Below, piece after piece: positions 49,801 through 63,474 of a DNA stretch of 64,000 nucleotides. Each line of letters begins with the position of its first letter. Position 1 is the stretch's first letter. A program made the translations under genes and the position numbers. This stretch comes from Atrichornis clamosus (Eukaryota; Chordata; Aves; Passeriformes; Menuridae): the NCBI GenBank assembly GCA_013400975.1, contig WBMZ01011673.1, positions 62,001 through 126,000 on the forward strand, written 5' to 3'. The notes beneath the pieces are model-generated. The model had not been told where the DNA came from. It did no database searches and saw only the letters and a program-made list of their open reading frames with translations.

Positions 49801-52800
49801 AAACCTGCTGGGACACAACCCAAATATAAGAGCTTCCTCAAGATCTCCAGAGATATCTCAGTGTATCATCTACCAGTTACAGTGGTTCACAGTGAGACTT
49901 TCAGCTATTTCAGCTATAGACAGAGACCAAAATAATCAAACGTGTCATTTCATTAAAAAAAAGATGTAAAAATAATTCAAAACTCCACCCTTCTACTCAG
50001 CCCCTAGGCAGTCAATACCAAAATCACCACCATCACTCTGACCACAGTAAATCTGAGCTTTAATGCATTTTTTCTTCCTTTTAAATCAGTGAAACACTCC
50101 ATAAAAACTGCTGGCTTTGCAAACTAATGCAGCTATTTAACCATTGGCTATTTTTCTGCTGTATTGCAATGCATGCTTTTCTAGTTGCAGCAGCTATGGA
50201 AGTTTCAGACTCTTCTACTTATATTACATGAAGAAGTAAAATAAAAAATGAAGCTACTAATTTCTAATTTGAAAAGTGGTCCCCACAAAAGACCAGCTGT
50301 GTCCCATATGATGTTCATTGACTTTCTCCCTCCCTCAAAACAGTTAACTCCCTCTAATTAACAAGCTGCAGGAAGAGCAATGAAATGTAAGGTAAATGTT
50401 CTGTAACATGTTTGACTTCAGTATATAGCTTTTAAAAAAAAAAAATTCCTCGTACTACCATTTACAGCTATTGCTCTATTTATATTCTTGTTACTTAGGT
50501 TTATAAGAAAAAGTTGTCAAAACCAGAAAGAAAGGCTCTTTTAAACAGCCGAAACTAAACATCTATTATTTGTACACCTGGTAACTAAATTTTAATGTAT
50601 TATTATATAGGGTGGATATTAACTTGACTCCTTCTGTAGAATTGGTAAAAAAACCTCCAAAGACAACCAAAAACAAAACCACAGAAAAATCTGGATGCCT
50701 CATAATGTGACTTTATCATCTTTAGCCACGTAACCAGAGAATTAAAGGTTCTAACTTGCTGTGTTTAGGTTTTTGAAAACTGCCAATTCTAAATGTGTAA
50801 GTGATGCAATTCAAACTCAACTACTAGGAGTAGAGAAGCTATGCTACACCTTTTCAGTGAATAATGATGGCATTCTTACCGTTACTTGCAAAAAAAAAAA
50901 GTTATTTTACTAGAGATTAACCTAAATCTAAACTAAAGATCCATCAACTCTACTAACGAGGATCCTTATTATTTTCACATCTACATATCTCTGGCCATAT
51001 TCTAATCACAATTATAAGCCAGTATGAGAACTGACCAGTACCAGGAAAGGGCTCTGAAGAGCTGTTCTGCAAGTGGTACAAATCACTTAAGTGTTTTCAG
51101 CCTAACCACAGAAAGACAAGATGACACAACCTCTATGCAGCAAGGACAATGCCCTCAAATCAATTACTTGGCTGTTCCTTTTTAGAAACTGGCAAAAGAA
51201 ATTATCAAACTGGAGTCTAACTCAAATCTAATCTCTCAAATCAGAGTGGAGTCAAAAATATATATGTCACAATTAAGAAGCTCAGCACATAATAAATACT
51301 GCTAGGAAATCTATCCAAGTCAGAAGTAAATTTCACAAACAAAATTATCAAGTGCAGCACCTGTTTAAGACAGAAGGGGCCCACTAACCTCATCCACTTG
51401 ACACTTCTTACTCTAAGCTTCAGCAAAGTTGCTTCAGCAAAGGAAGTTGTAGTAAGTAGATACATATGCATTACTAGACATGGATGTAAATAAGAAAAAA
51501 AATAAATTCAACACATTTAAGAAAGGTAAAGTTACAATATCATAAAATTACAGTATCTTCTAGGCACAGGACAGCAGATACTCAAAGATATGTGCTCGTC
51601 ATCCAACTCTACACCAGAACCTAGAGATTAGTAAATTTTTGATTTATACTGGCAATTTATAAATCAGCCTGGGCTAGTCGTAACAAATCCTACAGGCTGG
51701 ACATAAAAAAAACCCTTTGGATTTTAAGAAACAACGTTTCAATTTGAGTAGTACACAGAAACTAAATGGAACTTTAACAGTATACAAGGCAAATCATGAT
51801 ATGGTTCCCTCCAATAACACAGACATCAACTCAGTGATGTACGTGAAAGGCCCTCCAACTTCTATCTCCAATCTTTCTGAAGACTTGAAGAGCCATGGAT
51901 ATGTTTCAGAAAAAAGGAAAGCACAACATGATAGTAAAGCTTGTGCTTTTCCCCGTACACTTTGCCCTTACATTCTAACTATTCCCTAAATCTGTACTTG
52001 ATTTATCTTTCCATTTTCCCTCATACATCTTCATGTACTTTAAGTGTTGCGGAACCAAAGGAGTATCTATTCATACCTCAGAAGCCGTTCTTCCAGAACA
52101 GTCTCCAGTAAGCAAACTGGCTGTACCTTCACTTGTGCACTCTAAATGCACATCAGCCCAAAGGTATTAATCTGGAGTCACTGATTTCATTTTTAAATTG
52201 TACACCTATCAAAAAAATGGCATAACAAACAGAATGGCTTAAGAGGCCAAAAGTATCCTTACCATGACTTGCAAAGTTAAGTTATATAAGTTATTTACAT
52301 ACTACAGGGATCTGAGAAATGCATATTAGAAAGATTACATAAGAGTACATATAACAAGCTAGCCGGTGTATAGGAAATACAGAATTTGCTGAACTGGAAA
52401 AGTCAACCTCAGACTGTATTTGGTACATTCATGCAGGCCTTTAGTATGTGCTGGCTTCAGGAAAAGGGTGAATTCTGTTTGTGGATCTCCAAAAAAGCAG
52501 TTTTACCAGTATTTCCCCATTCTACACCGAGAAGAAAGAAGTTCTCCCCAGGTTACTGCCAGAACAGTGAACAGACATGCTCTTTCATAAAAAATTAAGT
52601 GTTCTATATTCTGACGTTGGCTTCAGTTGTCCTTTGTAACTTGTCATGCTGGATAACTTAATACTCTCTAGTCAGGGTAGAACACAAATGCATTCCTAGC
52701 TGCAGCAACAAATGACATAATAAGCTTTGCCTTCCTCTGCTGAGTTGTCCCACTCCATAATCTGCACTGGCTTTTCTCTGCTCCCACATACAATTAACAG

Positions 52801-55260
52801 AAAGGGTATTCACAGAAAAAGCTTTTATATATAGGTATATAATCTGGGATACTGAAAACAACTTCTCTCCTGAAGTTGTACCTACTGGGCCATTTGGTAG
52901 CTGTCAAGATAAAACACGAGAAGCACTGTAAGCAGGATTTATACCAAAGACATCAAAACCAGCTCCAGAAGTTATACCCAAATATAATGCTGAAGACCAA
53001 CATATACTTTCACTTGTGCTTACAGAAGTGTAACATAAGACAGCTTGATGCTTGATCTTGTATCCTCAAAACTCAAAGAGCTGAAGCAGACTCACACAGA
53101 TCTTGCCCTATTAGATTAACCTCAACAAAATGTTGTGAATTCTTTAATTTTTATTACTTAAGTGCTTAAATGATGTAATAATATGGTAAAAGTGTTACTA
53201 AAAACAAGACACTACACAATATCCTGCAGAGTTCAGCTCTTACTAGTTGGAAATGTTTTAACAGAATATAAACATTACATTACTATTCTAAAATATGTTC
53301 AGGTATTTATTTTGTTTGTCTACAGTCTAATATAGCATCAAATATATTTTATGTATTATTACTTCCTCTACTCAATTTACACACACAGAAAAAAATTCAA
53401 AACATAAAAATTCACTTATCTGAAGTAATTAATAGCTTTTATAATTTGAAATACAAGTAAGTATAAGAATTACTACTTAGATGGTCCAGTCGCCCTTAAA
53501 ACCACCAAAACCAATACAATCTTGTCTGTATATGCACTAGAAACTAAAGTAAAAATATATGGGAGATTTGTAATTTGTAACAAGCACAGCAAAAACACTG
53601 AGTCTTAATTCATATTAATTCACTAAGAAGTGAAAAATACAAAAGTTAAAGTTGTATCTTATCACACAAAACTAACATTGTTAAAACAGCACAGTTTAAG
53701 TAATTCCTAACCTGAACACTGTTACTGGCCTGTAAGAGAACTGCTTACAAAGTATTGTAATCCTCTGCTGTTAACAAACATTCAGAAATTCTCAAGAACT
53801 AGAAAACAACTTTTTTTTGTCTATTCTTCAACAGAAGAGTAGACAAAGCAAGTTCTTTTTTAAGTTTTATTACATACAATGAACAGTTGAACTATAGATC
53901 ACCTGTTACAAAGGTGATCCTGATATTTCAAGTAAATCATTACATTTGATACCGTCAATAATTTTTGAATGTATTAGGTGTCTTGTGTAGAACCAAGTGT
54001 ATATGTAACTTTGCAAGATCAGGGCTTACTTCTAATTGCTGTGTAACAGCACAAGCACTGAAGATAGAACAACAAAAACACTGCAGATTTAAGAGCAGAT
54101 ACCAGCTTCCATTTGTAAACAAACTCCCCCTGTATTTAAGCCACGTAAGAACTACAGTCACTATTTTTGATTATATTGATAACAATTATCATGACATATA
54201 CCCTGCATTGTATTTGCAGCTCTAAAGTCTCTGGAAAGCAAGAAGCAACTTGTGGAAAACAGTAAGAACGTTTGAAATCAAACTAAATACAAGTGACCCT
54301 ACTTTAAAATGCCTTTTCCATATAAAGTCATTTATAAACATGTATTGCAAACCTACCTGTTCTCCAGCCACTGTACATACTATTTTCTAATAACCAAAAG
54401 ACAATACTTTTAAATGTTTGCCTTCTATGGATTTATTAGAAAAATAAATGCTATCATTTTGTTCCTTCTCACAGCTTCAGGAATCTTACCTATTTAATGG
54501 CATGCTGCCCTAGCTAAATGATGAATCCTGCCTATTGCTTTTCAAATGCACCAACCTTCTCAAAAACACTGGATGGTGTCATCAAACAAAACCTGATGTT
54601 CTGAATGATGGTGTCCGTATGCCTCCAGCGTCTTCTATCATGGCGCAGCCAGGCCTGAACAGCTTCATACAGCTCTATCTCTGGAAACCTGCTCAGATGA
54701 TCATTATCCAAGTAAGACATGAGCTTTTCAAAGCTCAGATAGGAAAGGAAGTCAGGTCTGGACATGAGTGGCACAAAATTCTCTAGTAGAAAGGAATCCA
54801 GTTTTTCCCTGACTCCTTCGATGTTTACACCAAAATCATCCAGAAGTCTCATAATTTCCGCACAGTTTTCTAAGCAGATTTTAGCTAAGAGAAAAGAGCA
54901 GCAAAACTTTACCACCTCTATAAGCTGGACATACATGGCAGCCTGAAGGATTTCATGAACAGTGTTCATACTCAGTTCAATAGTTCCATAGTACATGAAT
55001 TGGAGGACATGACTGAAGCCTGTAGCTGTCAGACCTTTCAAATGGATTTTGTCCTGATCTCGTTCTCGCATGTCAGCTGTGAACATAATCCTGAAGTAAT
55101 CACTCTGGGTGGCAAGCAGTGCTTTATGGGCCTGAAATTGGTGGTCTTCAATGACAAGTGTGACATCAAGAAGCAATCCCTCCTCATACAGTGCTCTGAA
55201 TCCTGCAGAGACACTGGTGTCATGGATGGAGGAGCTAAACCCTTCCACGTCCCCTGCCAT
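45757..55260 (-). CDS. KLHL15: KLHL15: Kelch-like protein 15, CUL3 ubiquitin-ligase adaptor, two coding exons
   Basis: KLHL15 recruits substrates to CUL3-RBX1 ubiquitin ligases. Known mammalian targets include the PP2A subunit B'-beta, CtIP (RBBP8) and doublecortin. The exons 55260-54556 (235 codons) and 46866-45757 (369 codons plus stop) join in phase 0, giving 604 residues, the same length as human KLHL15. The start MAGDVEGF and the whole BTB domain (about 31-130, with LLLDVTLVIEDHQFQAHKA) are nearly identical to the mammalian protein. The BACK domain (about 133-235) is followed by Kelch repeats (about 320-595) with paired glycines at FLLGGE, AVAGRT, YITGGI, YVFGGV and MVLGGL. The end is VRRC followed by Ser. 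No breaks were seen. The ATG follows the acceptor by seven bases, and an upstream CpG island holds the probable first exon. Position and strand relative to APOO agree with human Xp22.11. Confidence 0.98.
46867..54555 (-). other. KLHL15: KLHL15 intron between coding exons
   Basis: A 7.7-kb AT-rich intron. I recognise no transposon, RNA gene or extra exon. Open frames up to about 90 codons are consistent with chance. Confidence 0.6.
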
Positions 55261-55267
55261 GAATCAC
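54556..55267 (-). CDS. KLHL15: KLHL15 first coding exon (BTB and BACK domains), with 7-nt 5' UTR
   Basis: The acceptor is a T/C-rich tract ending CCCCCCCAG, then GTGATTC and the ATG at 55260. The exon ends ...SSVFEK with the donor GTTGGT, phase 0; this is a less common donor but the only one that joins the conserved VKTSEFY of the next exon. Upstream of the acceptor lies a TTTAT/TTTA repeat that is part of the T-rich tract. Confidence 0.95.
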
Positions 55268-55280
55268 CTGGGGGGGAAGA

Positions 55281-55310
55281 AAAAATAAATAAATAAAAAT
55301 AAAAATAAAT
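55281..55310. repeat. (TAAA/TAAAA)n simple repeat
   Basis: Thirty bases of TAAA-type units on the plus strand. On the transcribed strand they are a T-rich tract right before the acceptor of the BTB exon. Confidence 0.8.
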
Positions 55311-58300
55311 TGTAATTTCTAATAACATATTACAAGCCCTTCCTGACCAGATAAATCCTAACTGAGATTGCTTTTATTAGGACTTAAAAGTCTTCACCAT
55401 CCTTTTTGTTTTCTCTCCCACTGAAAAATCAACTTAGGAAACAAAATACAAACTTTACATATTTCTCCCCCAACAAAATATTCTCATTTTAAAGACAGGG
55501 TAATGAACAAAAATAACTATGCAATACTGCCAAAATGACTCCTCACTACAAGTTAATCCATGATCATATAATGAACTAAAAACGTTGTCATGGTTTTTTT
55601 CCTCTCCCCCCCGTCAATCTTTCTAAAGAATTTATCTCAAGGGAGCAATAAACACCCACTCTTGAATATCAAAGGTTTCGGAAAGGAAGCTAAACTTCCT
55701 TAACTTCAGAAAAAAGCTCCAGTAGATCTGTACATGATATAATATAAAAAAAAATATTTTTATTATGTTTAAAAATCTATGTGAATTTACTCAAAAGTTA
55801 TTTCTAGGAAAATGAACATTTTCAGAGATACTTTTTGATACTTTGTGTGTTTCACTTCTGTAAAAACACAGTCTCATCACGTTCTCCCCCATTTCTTACT
55901 ATAGCGAATAGTATTAGGCTATGAGATTTATGAAGTGCAAAATACTAAGGCAATATGAAGCACTGACAAGAATAGGTCACAAAAATAGTATTCTGTATAC
56001 TGTGTTTAGTGAAGTTTAATTGCTCATTATGCATTTGCACATTGTCAGATATAATGTTACTTACGTGCAACCTATAATGAAACTGTAAATAAACCAAAAA
56101 GAAATCTAAGAGTAGCAGGATTGTACCCTGTTAAGGTTAAGGAAGATAAATATTCAATAATCAAAATAAAAACCTATCCAAAATCCAGAAATTTCTCAAA
56201 ATGTTTGCTCAGCTTCCTTGGGTTTAAGTAGGGTGAAGTTGCACAAGGCAACTTGAACCAATTAATTTATCAAAGGACAACAGCACACTCCATTCTCCTC
56301 TGTCCTTATTCTGGGGCCTGAGCTCTGGCTGCCTGCTTTGAGCCACTTCCAGGGCTCACTGGACTTCTGCAGAAAGCCAATTCAACTCATAAACCTGACT
56401 AAAAAATAAACCAAGAGCAGGGAGGGGCGGACATGAAAAAGACACATGACAGAAACACAACCACCCCCCAGCACCCTCAAAACTAGAGAGCTTCCTGCTT
56501 TCCAGTGAGCTGACTTCTGACTTGACACTATGGGGTTTGGCGTAAGAATCAACCTGATACTGAGGGCAGCACACATACTTGAGCAGGAAGAGAAAAAACA
56601 AGCAACAACTTCCCTGTTTAGCATTAATTTACTATTAGAATTGGTTCAACTACTTTTGTTCCACTTCATCCCACCTTAAATTACACTGTAGCATTTCCTC
56701 AGGTATTTGTTGCATTAAATTCTGAATTTCCTGTAACAACTAAAGCTAAAAACATTTTGGTACTGGTAACCCACATGAAAAGCTAAATAATAGCAACACA
56801 TTAAAGAAACCTGCAGATTTTCAAGATCATAAAACTTTACACAAGTATTATATGGAGCCAGCAGTGACTCTAGGGTGGCCCATGTTTCACAACTTCAGAG
56901 AGCAGTTACCATTTACTCCTACTTCCTCAAGCACCACATTCTGACTGCTGCCATTGTAACTGGAACGCATTTTATTAGACTCCATCAATGGATAATCATC
57001 TCCTCTCCCTCATTCATCAGCACATATCCTGGAACACAAAACTGGAGATACCCTTTGTCTACGCAAAACTAAAATGGTGAGTGGGTGTTTGTAGCCACAC
57101 CTCACGGAATTAGCACCGCTCCCGCACTGTTGAAGGCTGATGATGGGTTCTGTGCACAATAAAGTCAATGCTGGGAGTATTCATTACAATTAAGGCCTTC
57201 TGACAAAATTCAAATTCCTGAAAGCAAGAGCAGGAGCAACAGAACAAAGATGGCAATCCAATCACTTTCTCACCAGTATCCATGATAGCTCATTCCCCTC
57301 AATGTCACTGAAGACAGAGAGAACATACAAACTGTTCTGGAACTTCATATTGCCAGTCTCTTATTCCTCAACGTCAAATGTCTACCAGAAAAGAAGATTA
57401 CCATCAGATATTTTTCGTAGTTGTTGCCAATTCTTACACAAAAGCAGATGTGGAAAAAACTACTTCACTAACTCTTACCAGCTCAAAAAGAAGCAACCAA
57501 CTGAAGAGGAAGCATAAAGCCTGACTTTACAGGATTTTGCTTTCTAATTAGATATCCGAGATCAAACAAAAAGATAAGCACTAATATTAGCGTTTTTTCT
57601 TCTCTCATCAGAGCACTTGTAACTCCTCTCCTCCCATCCCCAGTTCTCTGATGTTTAATAATAGCTGAGCTCATACCTCAGTCTTTCCTGTTTAAGAGAT
57701 TTAATGATCACCTGCCTTTAAATGGCCCACTCATTTTCATAAAACATATAGCAACTTGAAACTACTTTCAATGCTGTTTGAAATCAGCCAAGAGGTTCAA
57801 TGGTTACTAGGACTCTCAGACAGTACAACTGTGTAAATTATAATGCTTTAGGAGACCAACTAAGACTTGGCTCAGCTTCAACTCCATGATCAGTGTTAAA
57901 AATGGGAAAGGACAGTTGGGATTTGCAAATGTGAGAAAGTAAACAGAGTAACACAACAATATATCAGCAGGAGAAAAAGGCAAAAATGAAACAACATTTC
58001 CCAGGTGATTGAAACAACATATATTAATCTGGAAATCATGGGATCTCCCATTACACAGGCAATCTCACAGAGAATTTCTTCAAAACAGTATGTGCATTAC
58101 TGTGTACCTGAACAACACAGAAAAACCACAGCAGCAAGCTCCAAACACATAGTAGGATCTTTGCCCTTACCTTGAGAAAGATAACAACATTACAGGTACT
58201 TCACAACAAAAAGGAGAGAAATTAACTACACAGGATGTCCCTACAGGAAAGGCCTCTTTCACCACCCTCAAAGCAGCAAAAACGAAAAGTTGGCAAGTGA

Positions 58301-58380
58301 AGTTAAGCAGAGAGACACAGTAGATGCACTAAGTCCAGAGAAGCACCTCCAGTGTTCCTTTTGAAGATCAAAACAAGTAA

Positions 58381-58500
58381 ATAACACTCAAAACAAACAA
58401 ACAAAAAACCAAAACACACAAAACCCCCAAATAACCAACACAAAACAACCAAACCAAATCAAACCAAAAAAACCCACAAAGATAAAAACCCAACCAAACC
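58381..58500 (+). repeat. A-rich low-complexity repeat (CAAA/CCAAA type)
   Basis: A long run of AAACAAAC, AAAACCAAAAC and similar units, almost without G or T, directly left of a CR1 tail. Confidence 0.8.
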
Positions 58501-58504
58501 AGCA

Positions 58505-58608
58505 TCAGAGGGTCCTGGGCAACTGTCTCTAGGTGGCCCTGTGGGTGGACCAGATCACCTCCAGAAGGCCCTTACAACCTCCACTAGTCTGTGAATCTGT
58601 GATCATGC
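58505..58608 (+). mobile_element. CR1 LINE 3' tail, plus strand
   Basis: Matches the final part of CR1: 'ggtggccctgtgggtggacc', then 'cagatcacctccagaaggcc', and 'gtgaatctgtgat' as the short-repeat end. About 100 bases only, antisense to KLHL15. Confidence 0.85.
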
Positions 58609-61600
58609 TGCTTTTACACAGAGACTGCACCATTGGGGGGGGTTGTTTGTGAGCTTCTCTTTCATTCTGATTAAACAGAAATAAGACAAACATTAAAAAA
58701 AAAAGTCATATATAAGCTACTATCCTTTGAATTTTAAATCTAACAAGTCAGAAATCACTGAAATATTGAGAAATAAAAAACACCTTTATTTAGGGAACAC
58801 CTTTTAGGGTTCCAATTTTTACATCTCCCTATAACTGGCTATTTCATAAAAATATTAAAAACCCTAAGCCAGCCACAAATGTCTACATGGTAACGGAGTG
58901 GTCATCACTTGGAAATTATTATTTCTGAATGTTTTAGAAATGTGGGTGTTTAAGTCACTTAATCCTTCTTTTCACATTCCTGATGATATTATTTTTAGTA
59001 AATCTATAGTTTTCGACACCAAAATATTTTTCTTCCCAAGCAGCAGAGAGCATTTAATGGATTATTTCAGTAGACACAAAACCAGTAAGACTTCTCCCTA
59101 CACCATCTAAAGAAGCTTCACAATTCTAGGAGTGAAAAGCAAAGGGTCACTTGTCTTCCTGCATTAAACAAAAGGAGTAAATAACCTTTTTTTTGGCATA
59201 AAGCCATATACATTATCAGCAGATAAAGTTTTCTTTAAAACAAAAAAATGTATTGCCAGTGTAAATACTCAAAGGGGTTAAAGAAGTATGAAAACTGAGA
59301 AACTAGATAATTAAATGCATATTATGCTTAACTGGTAAACATCTTCATTTCTAAAGCTAACATCCTCCAACAAAAGCAAAAAGCAATGTGGTAGTTCCAA
59401 TATTAAAAAAAGCAATACAAAATACACTCAAACTAAGTAATTTTTCTAAAGCATAGCTATGCCATTCCTCCCACACACACACTTGCAGTCTTTGATGTAA
59501 TTCTATGCACTATTCAAATGCTGCAGTTATTTCCCAGGGGACAATACAAAACGATTTTTTTTTTTGTATTTTCAATAAAAATGGAAAATTCAGTTAGATT
59601 TTCTTCATGCATGCAAATCACAGTAGCACTTAATCCTAAGGAAGACATGGAGCCTGCAATGGTCTATAAGAAAATTGGAACAAAAAAAATTGCAATGTAG
59701 AAACAATAAGGGGGAGGGGGGGAAATCTACGTTGATATTGGGTATTGTTCTGCACGTACTAGAGCTGATCAGTGTAATGCAGCACAGGAAGTAAGACTCT
59801 GCTGAAAAGCCAAAGGAGAAATACATTTAACCTTATTAGCTGTTCCTGACATTTCTTCCTCTTTTAGCACATAATGCATTAGAGTCTCCAGTGCTGTGAC
59901 TGTAAAACCACTTACTTGGAACACTGATTTCTCATCTTTATTCTGCAGCTGTAATAAAAGCCTGAAAACCCTACAGCAGACTGCTTTTTCTTGCTAAACA
60001 AGGAGAACCTTCTTTCCTCCGGGTGTCTGAGACTCTTAGTCACAAGCAGAAGAAATGGAGTCTAAATGCACTGGCTGGCTATTGAGAATGAAGTTATAGA
60101 ATACCTGCTTTTGACTCATGCCTTGCTGGATTTAAAATCTCTCCAAAAGCAGTACTTCCTGAAAAAATGTTCTTTAAGTAAGTGTCTTTATGTAATATGT
60201 AAGCTTATATGCACTTTCTAGGGACAGAAATGTATAATTCTAGGAAATTATTGACAATACCAAGTCTAGCACACCAACTTAAAGGAATATTTCTGCTTTC
60301 CTTTACTGTTGTGCCTTAGTAACTCATTCAAGATGCTGAGACAGAAACATTATTATTATGAAGTACTTGTGCTTTCTACCTAACCCACAGATATTCTAAG
60401 AAATCAACTATGTGAACACATCTGAACAACAAATTTTCACATGATGACCCAATACTATCTGAGAGTTACACCAGAAGATATTTCACCAGACATACAGAAC
60501 CATGTTTTGGTTACAGAAGGTACTAAAATAGAACTTAAAATCCAATCATTTCTTCCATCTATCCCATTCCTTCCATCCATCAAATGAATGCATTTAAATG
60601 CAAATTTTAAAGCCATTATGCATGCTTTATTTGGTGATGTGCACAGCAAAGACTGCTTAGAGCAGAATTCTTTGACCCTAATTTTGTTAACACACTTCTC
60701 TGCATGAATAGGATAATTCTCCATAGTCAGATGTTATACACACATATGAAAATACAACACAACAAGTATTTGCACACACTAGCAAACACAATTGCACACA
60801 TTGCTGAAGGCTGGGCCATTGAATGCAGTGTACTGTACTGAGTAAAAATGCAATTATCAACATACACAGTATAAATAATGTATCTCCCAAATTAAACCTT
60901 TGTTTACATGGTTTGACACTAAAACCACTAAACCTTGTCCAAACCACAATTTCTCATCATAATTCCCCACTAACAGCAACAGAAGGAGTGATGTGACGTG
61001 GAATAGATCAATAACCAGTGGATATAAAAACTTTTCATTGCTACAATTGCAAATGTAGGGAATGAAGAAGCACATCCAGTTTCCATGTGTTTTATCTAAA
61101 ATCCTTTCTAATACAGCAAATTTGGGAAACAATTTATCTTAAACACATCAGTATGTTCACACTAAAGACTTCACCCAATCCATCTTAGGAATTCCAAAAG
61201 CAATGGATTACTTAAGAAGTGAGAAGTTAGGATCTTCCAATCACTGTCAGTCAGAGGAACCAGACTGCCAGAACTCCAAAAATTAAAACTTGGCTACTCC
61301 TGAAAGCTGCCCACACTCCATTTCTTAGGGGCACACATATGGCCAGGACAGCTCCTCTTACAATCTCTGCCAATGTTGCCATCTCAGAGCAATCTGCATC
61401 AGTTTAGAGCAACACTGGCACTTTACATCAGTGGTGTCTGAGGTCAGTATAGTTATGCCAGAACCATCATGTGAACTAGTTACAACCAAACCTACTAAAA
61501 CTCAGTATGGCTTGTGCCTCAGCTCAGTACGGTTATTCTTCACTCTAGGTATGCCAGAATCCTGCTGAGTCTTTAGCTGCCCTCACTGTAGTACACTATA

Positions 61601-62498
61601 GTATAGTACACTACTGGAGGGGCTGCCTTGTTCCATTCTCTTCTTCAGAAGATCTAACTCAAGCAGGTGTGGTGGTGCTCTCATATGTACCTACTCTTAA
61701 CGCATAGGTTTCTCAGCTCATACTACTCTCTCTTCCTAGAAAAATATATCCAGAAGTTATAGCTATCATACAGATATCGGTTACAACCCAATTTAGCCTT
61801 TCTGAACAGAAATGGCACAAATGTTACAAGTGCGCACACACACAAGATCTGAACTATTTTGTTTTAAAATACTGTTGAAGAGTATTGTTTTCATGTATGT
61901 TCAATTCAGTTGAATATCAGTTGATTATTAGAGAATAAAATATGCTTCCCAGCTCAGCCTCTAAGTCAAGTCTTAGGACAACTATCAAAAGGATTCTGAT
62001 GAAAGCACAAGCTTAAAACACATTTTAAGACTGCAAGACAAATGCATCGACTGTTGTTACTTAACCAGTCTAACTTCACCTAACTGAATCTAAACTCAGC
62101 TTCTGTCTCTTAAGTTAACATCAATGAGATGTATATAGGCTTCCCCTCATGTTAGTCCATTATGTGGATGATGCAACTGCAGTTCACAGACACTAAGATA
62201 GGTCAAAACCATCTGTCTAAAAGGTCATGGCATCACTACACCTCTACAGAAAACTCTGCTCCTGAACACAGAGCAAGCTCAGCTCAACGCTCTTCCAATT
62301 ACATTTACTGATACCAGAACAGGTGCCCAGTATAAACTATTTGATACATCTGTATAAATGAGAATTGTCCTTAACTGGAAAAACTTGTATTACTGAGATA
62401 ATCCTGAGAGTTAAATGATGATAGTGTTGGAAACTACGTATTTGCCACTGCTCTCAAAGTGGACAGGACTGCACTATCCTGAGTGACAACAGTCCTTT

Positions 62499-62514
62499 TA
62501 TATATATATATATA
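62499..62514. repeat. (TA)n simple repeat
   Basis: Eight TA units in the KLHL15 5' intron. Confidence 0.85.
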
Positions 62515-63474
62515 TTTGTGGCTTGTATTTTTTTCAAATATAAGAAAAAGGTATGAATAAAATGTGATTTTCTCATTGTGAAGATATTAAGAAAATCATG
62601 GTGTATTTTATACAGAAAAGTACCAAGTTATATATCTCTTAGTAACAAAAAATCTAATCCTATCTTCAATTTATACATAAAGTTAGCATATGAAGGTAAT
62701 GAGCTACAAGCAATATTTAAACTATATTAGTAAAAATACTTTTATGTAAATTAAGATTGAACTATTTTCCTTTTTGTTATCTGTACCTTTATTGCTAACA
62801 TAATTAATAATCCTAGCATCTTCTGAGAAAATGATATTGTCCTTTGTTCAAGACACACAGCTTTTGACCTCACTGCCAAACGTCAACCTCATTTGTCAGA
62901 AATCTCAAATGTATTTAATTTCTACACACATCCCCAAATTGGCAGCCAGATGAATGAAAAAGGTCTGATGTCTCCAGTGTGAGTTCAATGGTTATCTGTT
63001 CTGCTCTGCTTGCTGAAAGGCAAATCAACATGTGTAAATCCAAACCAGCCACAGGGTATAATTAAGGAAAGTGAAAGGAGATGAGTGTCAGTGGGAAAGT
63101 TTATAGCACATGTGGTACAAATTAAACACGTTTGCTAGGTGTTGGAAGGGAAAAGACAGGAAGTATGTTGGTGTATGGGGGTATGCTCAGGGGATCTGAA
63201 TATGAACTGGGGCAATGGTGGTGCAAGAGCTAGGTTATCCTAGGGGCAAGTATACATAACAAGTCCACAGGAAGCCAGACTTCAGTGGTTCAGCCCTTTT
63301 ACCCAGTAATAATTTTATGGTTCCCCTACTCTTTTTCTAAAGAAGGAAAAAATCCCCAAACCCCAAACCAACAAAAAGGCAAGAACTTTAAATTTTTAAG
63401 TGACATTTCAGTATTTACCAAATAGATCAAAGCTCTAGTACAAATCCTGGGTACCTCTGCTCGCTCAGATCACA

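Noticed and set aside
54535..55296. Plus-strand ORFs of 60-113 codons
   Set aside because: Antisense shadows of the BTB/BACK exon.
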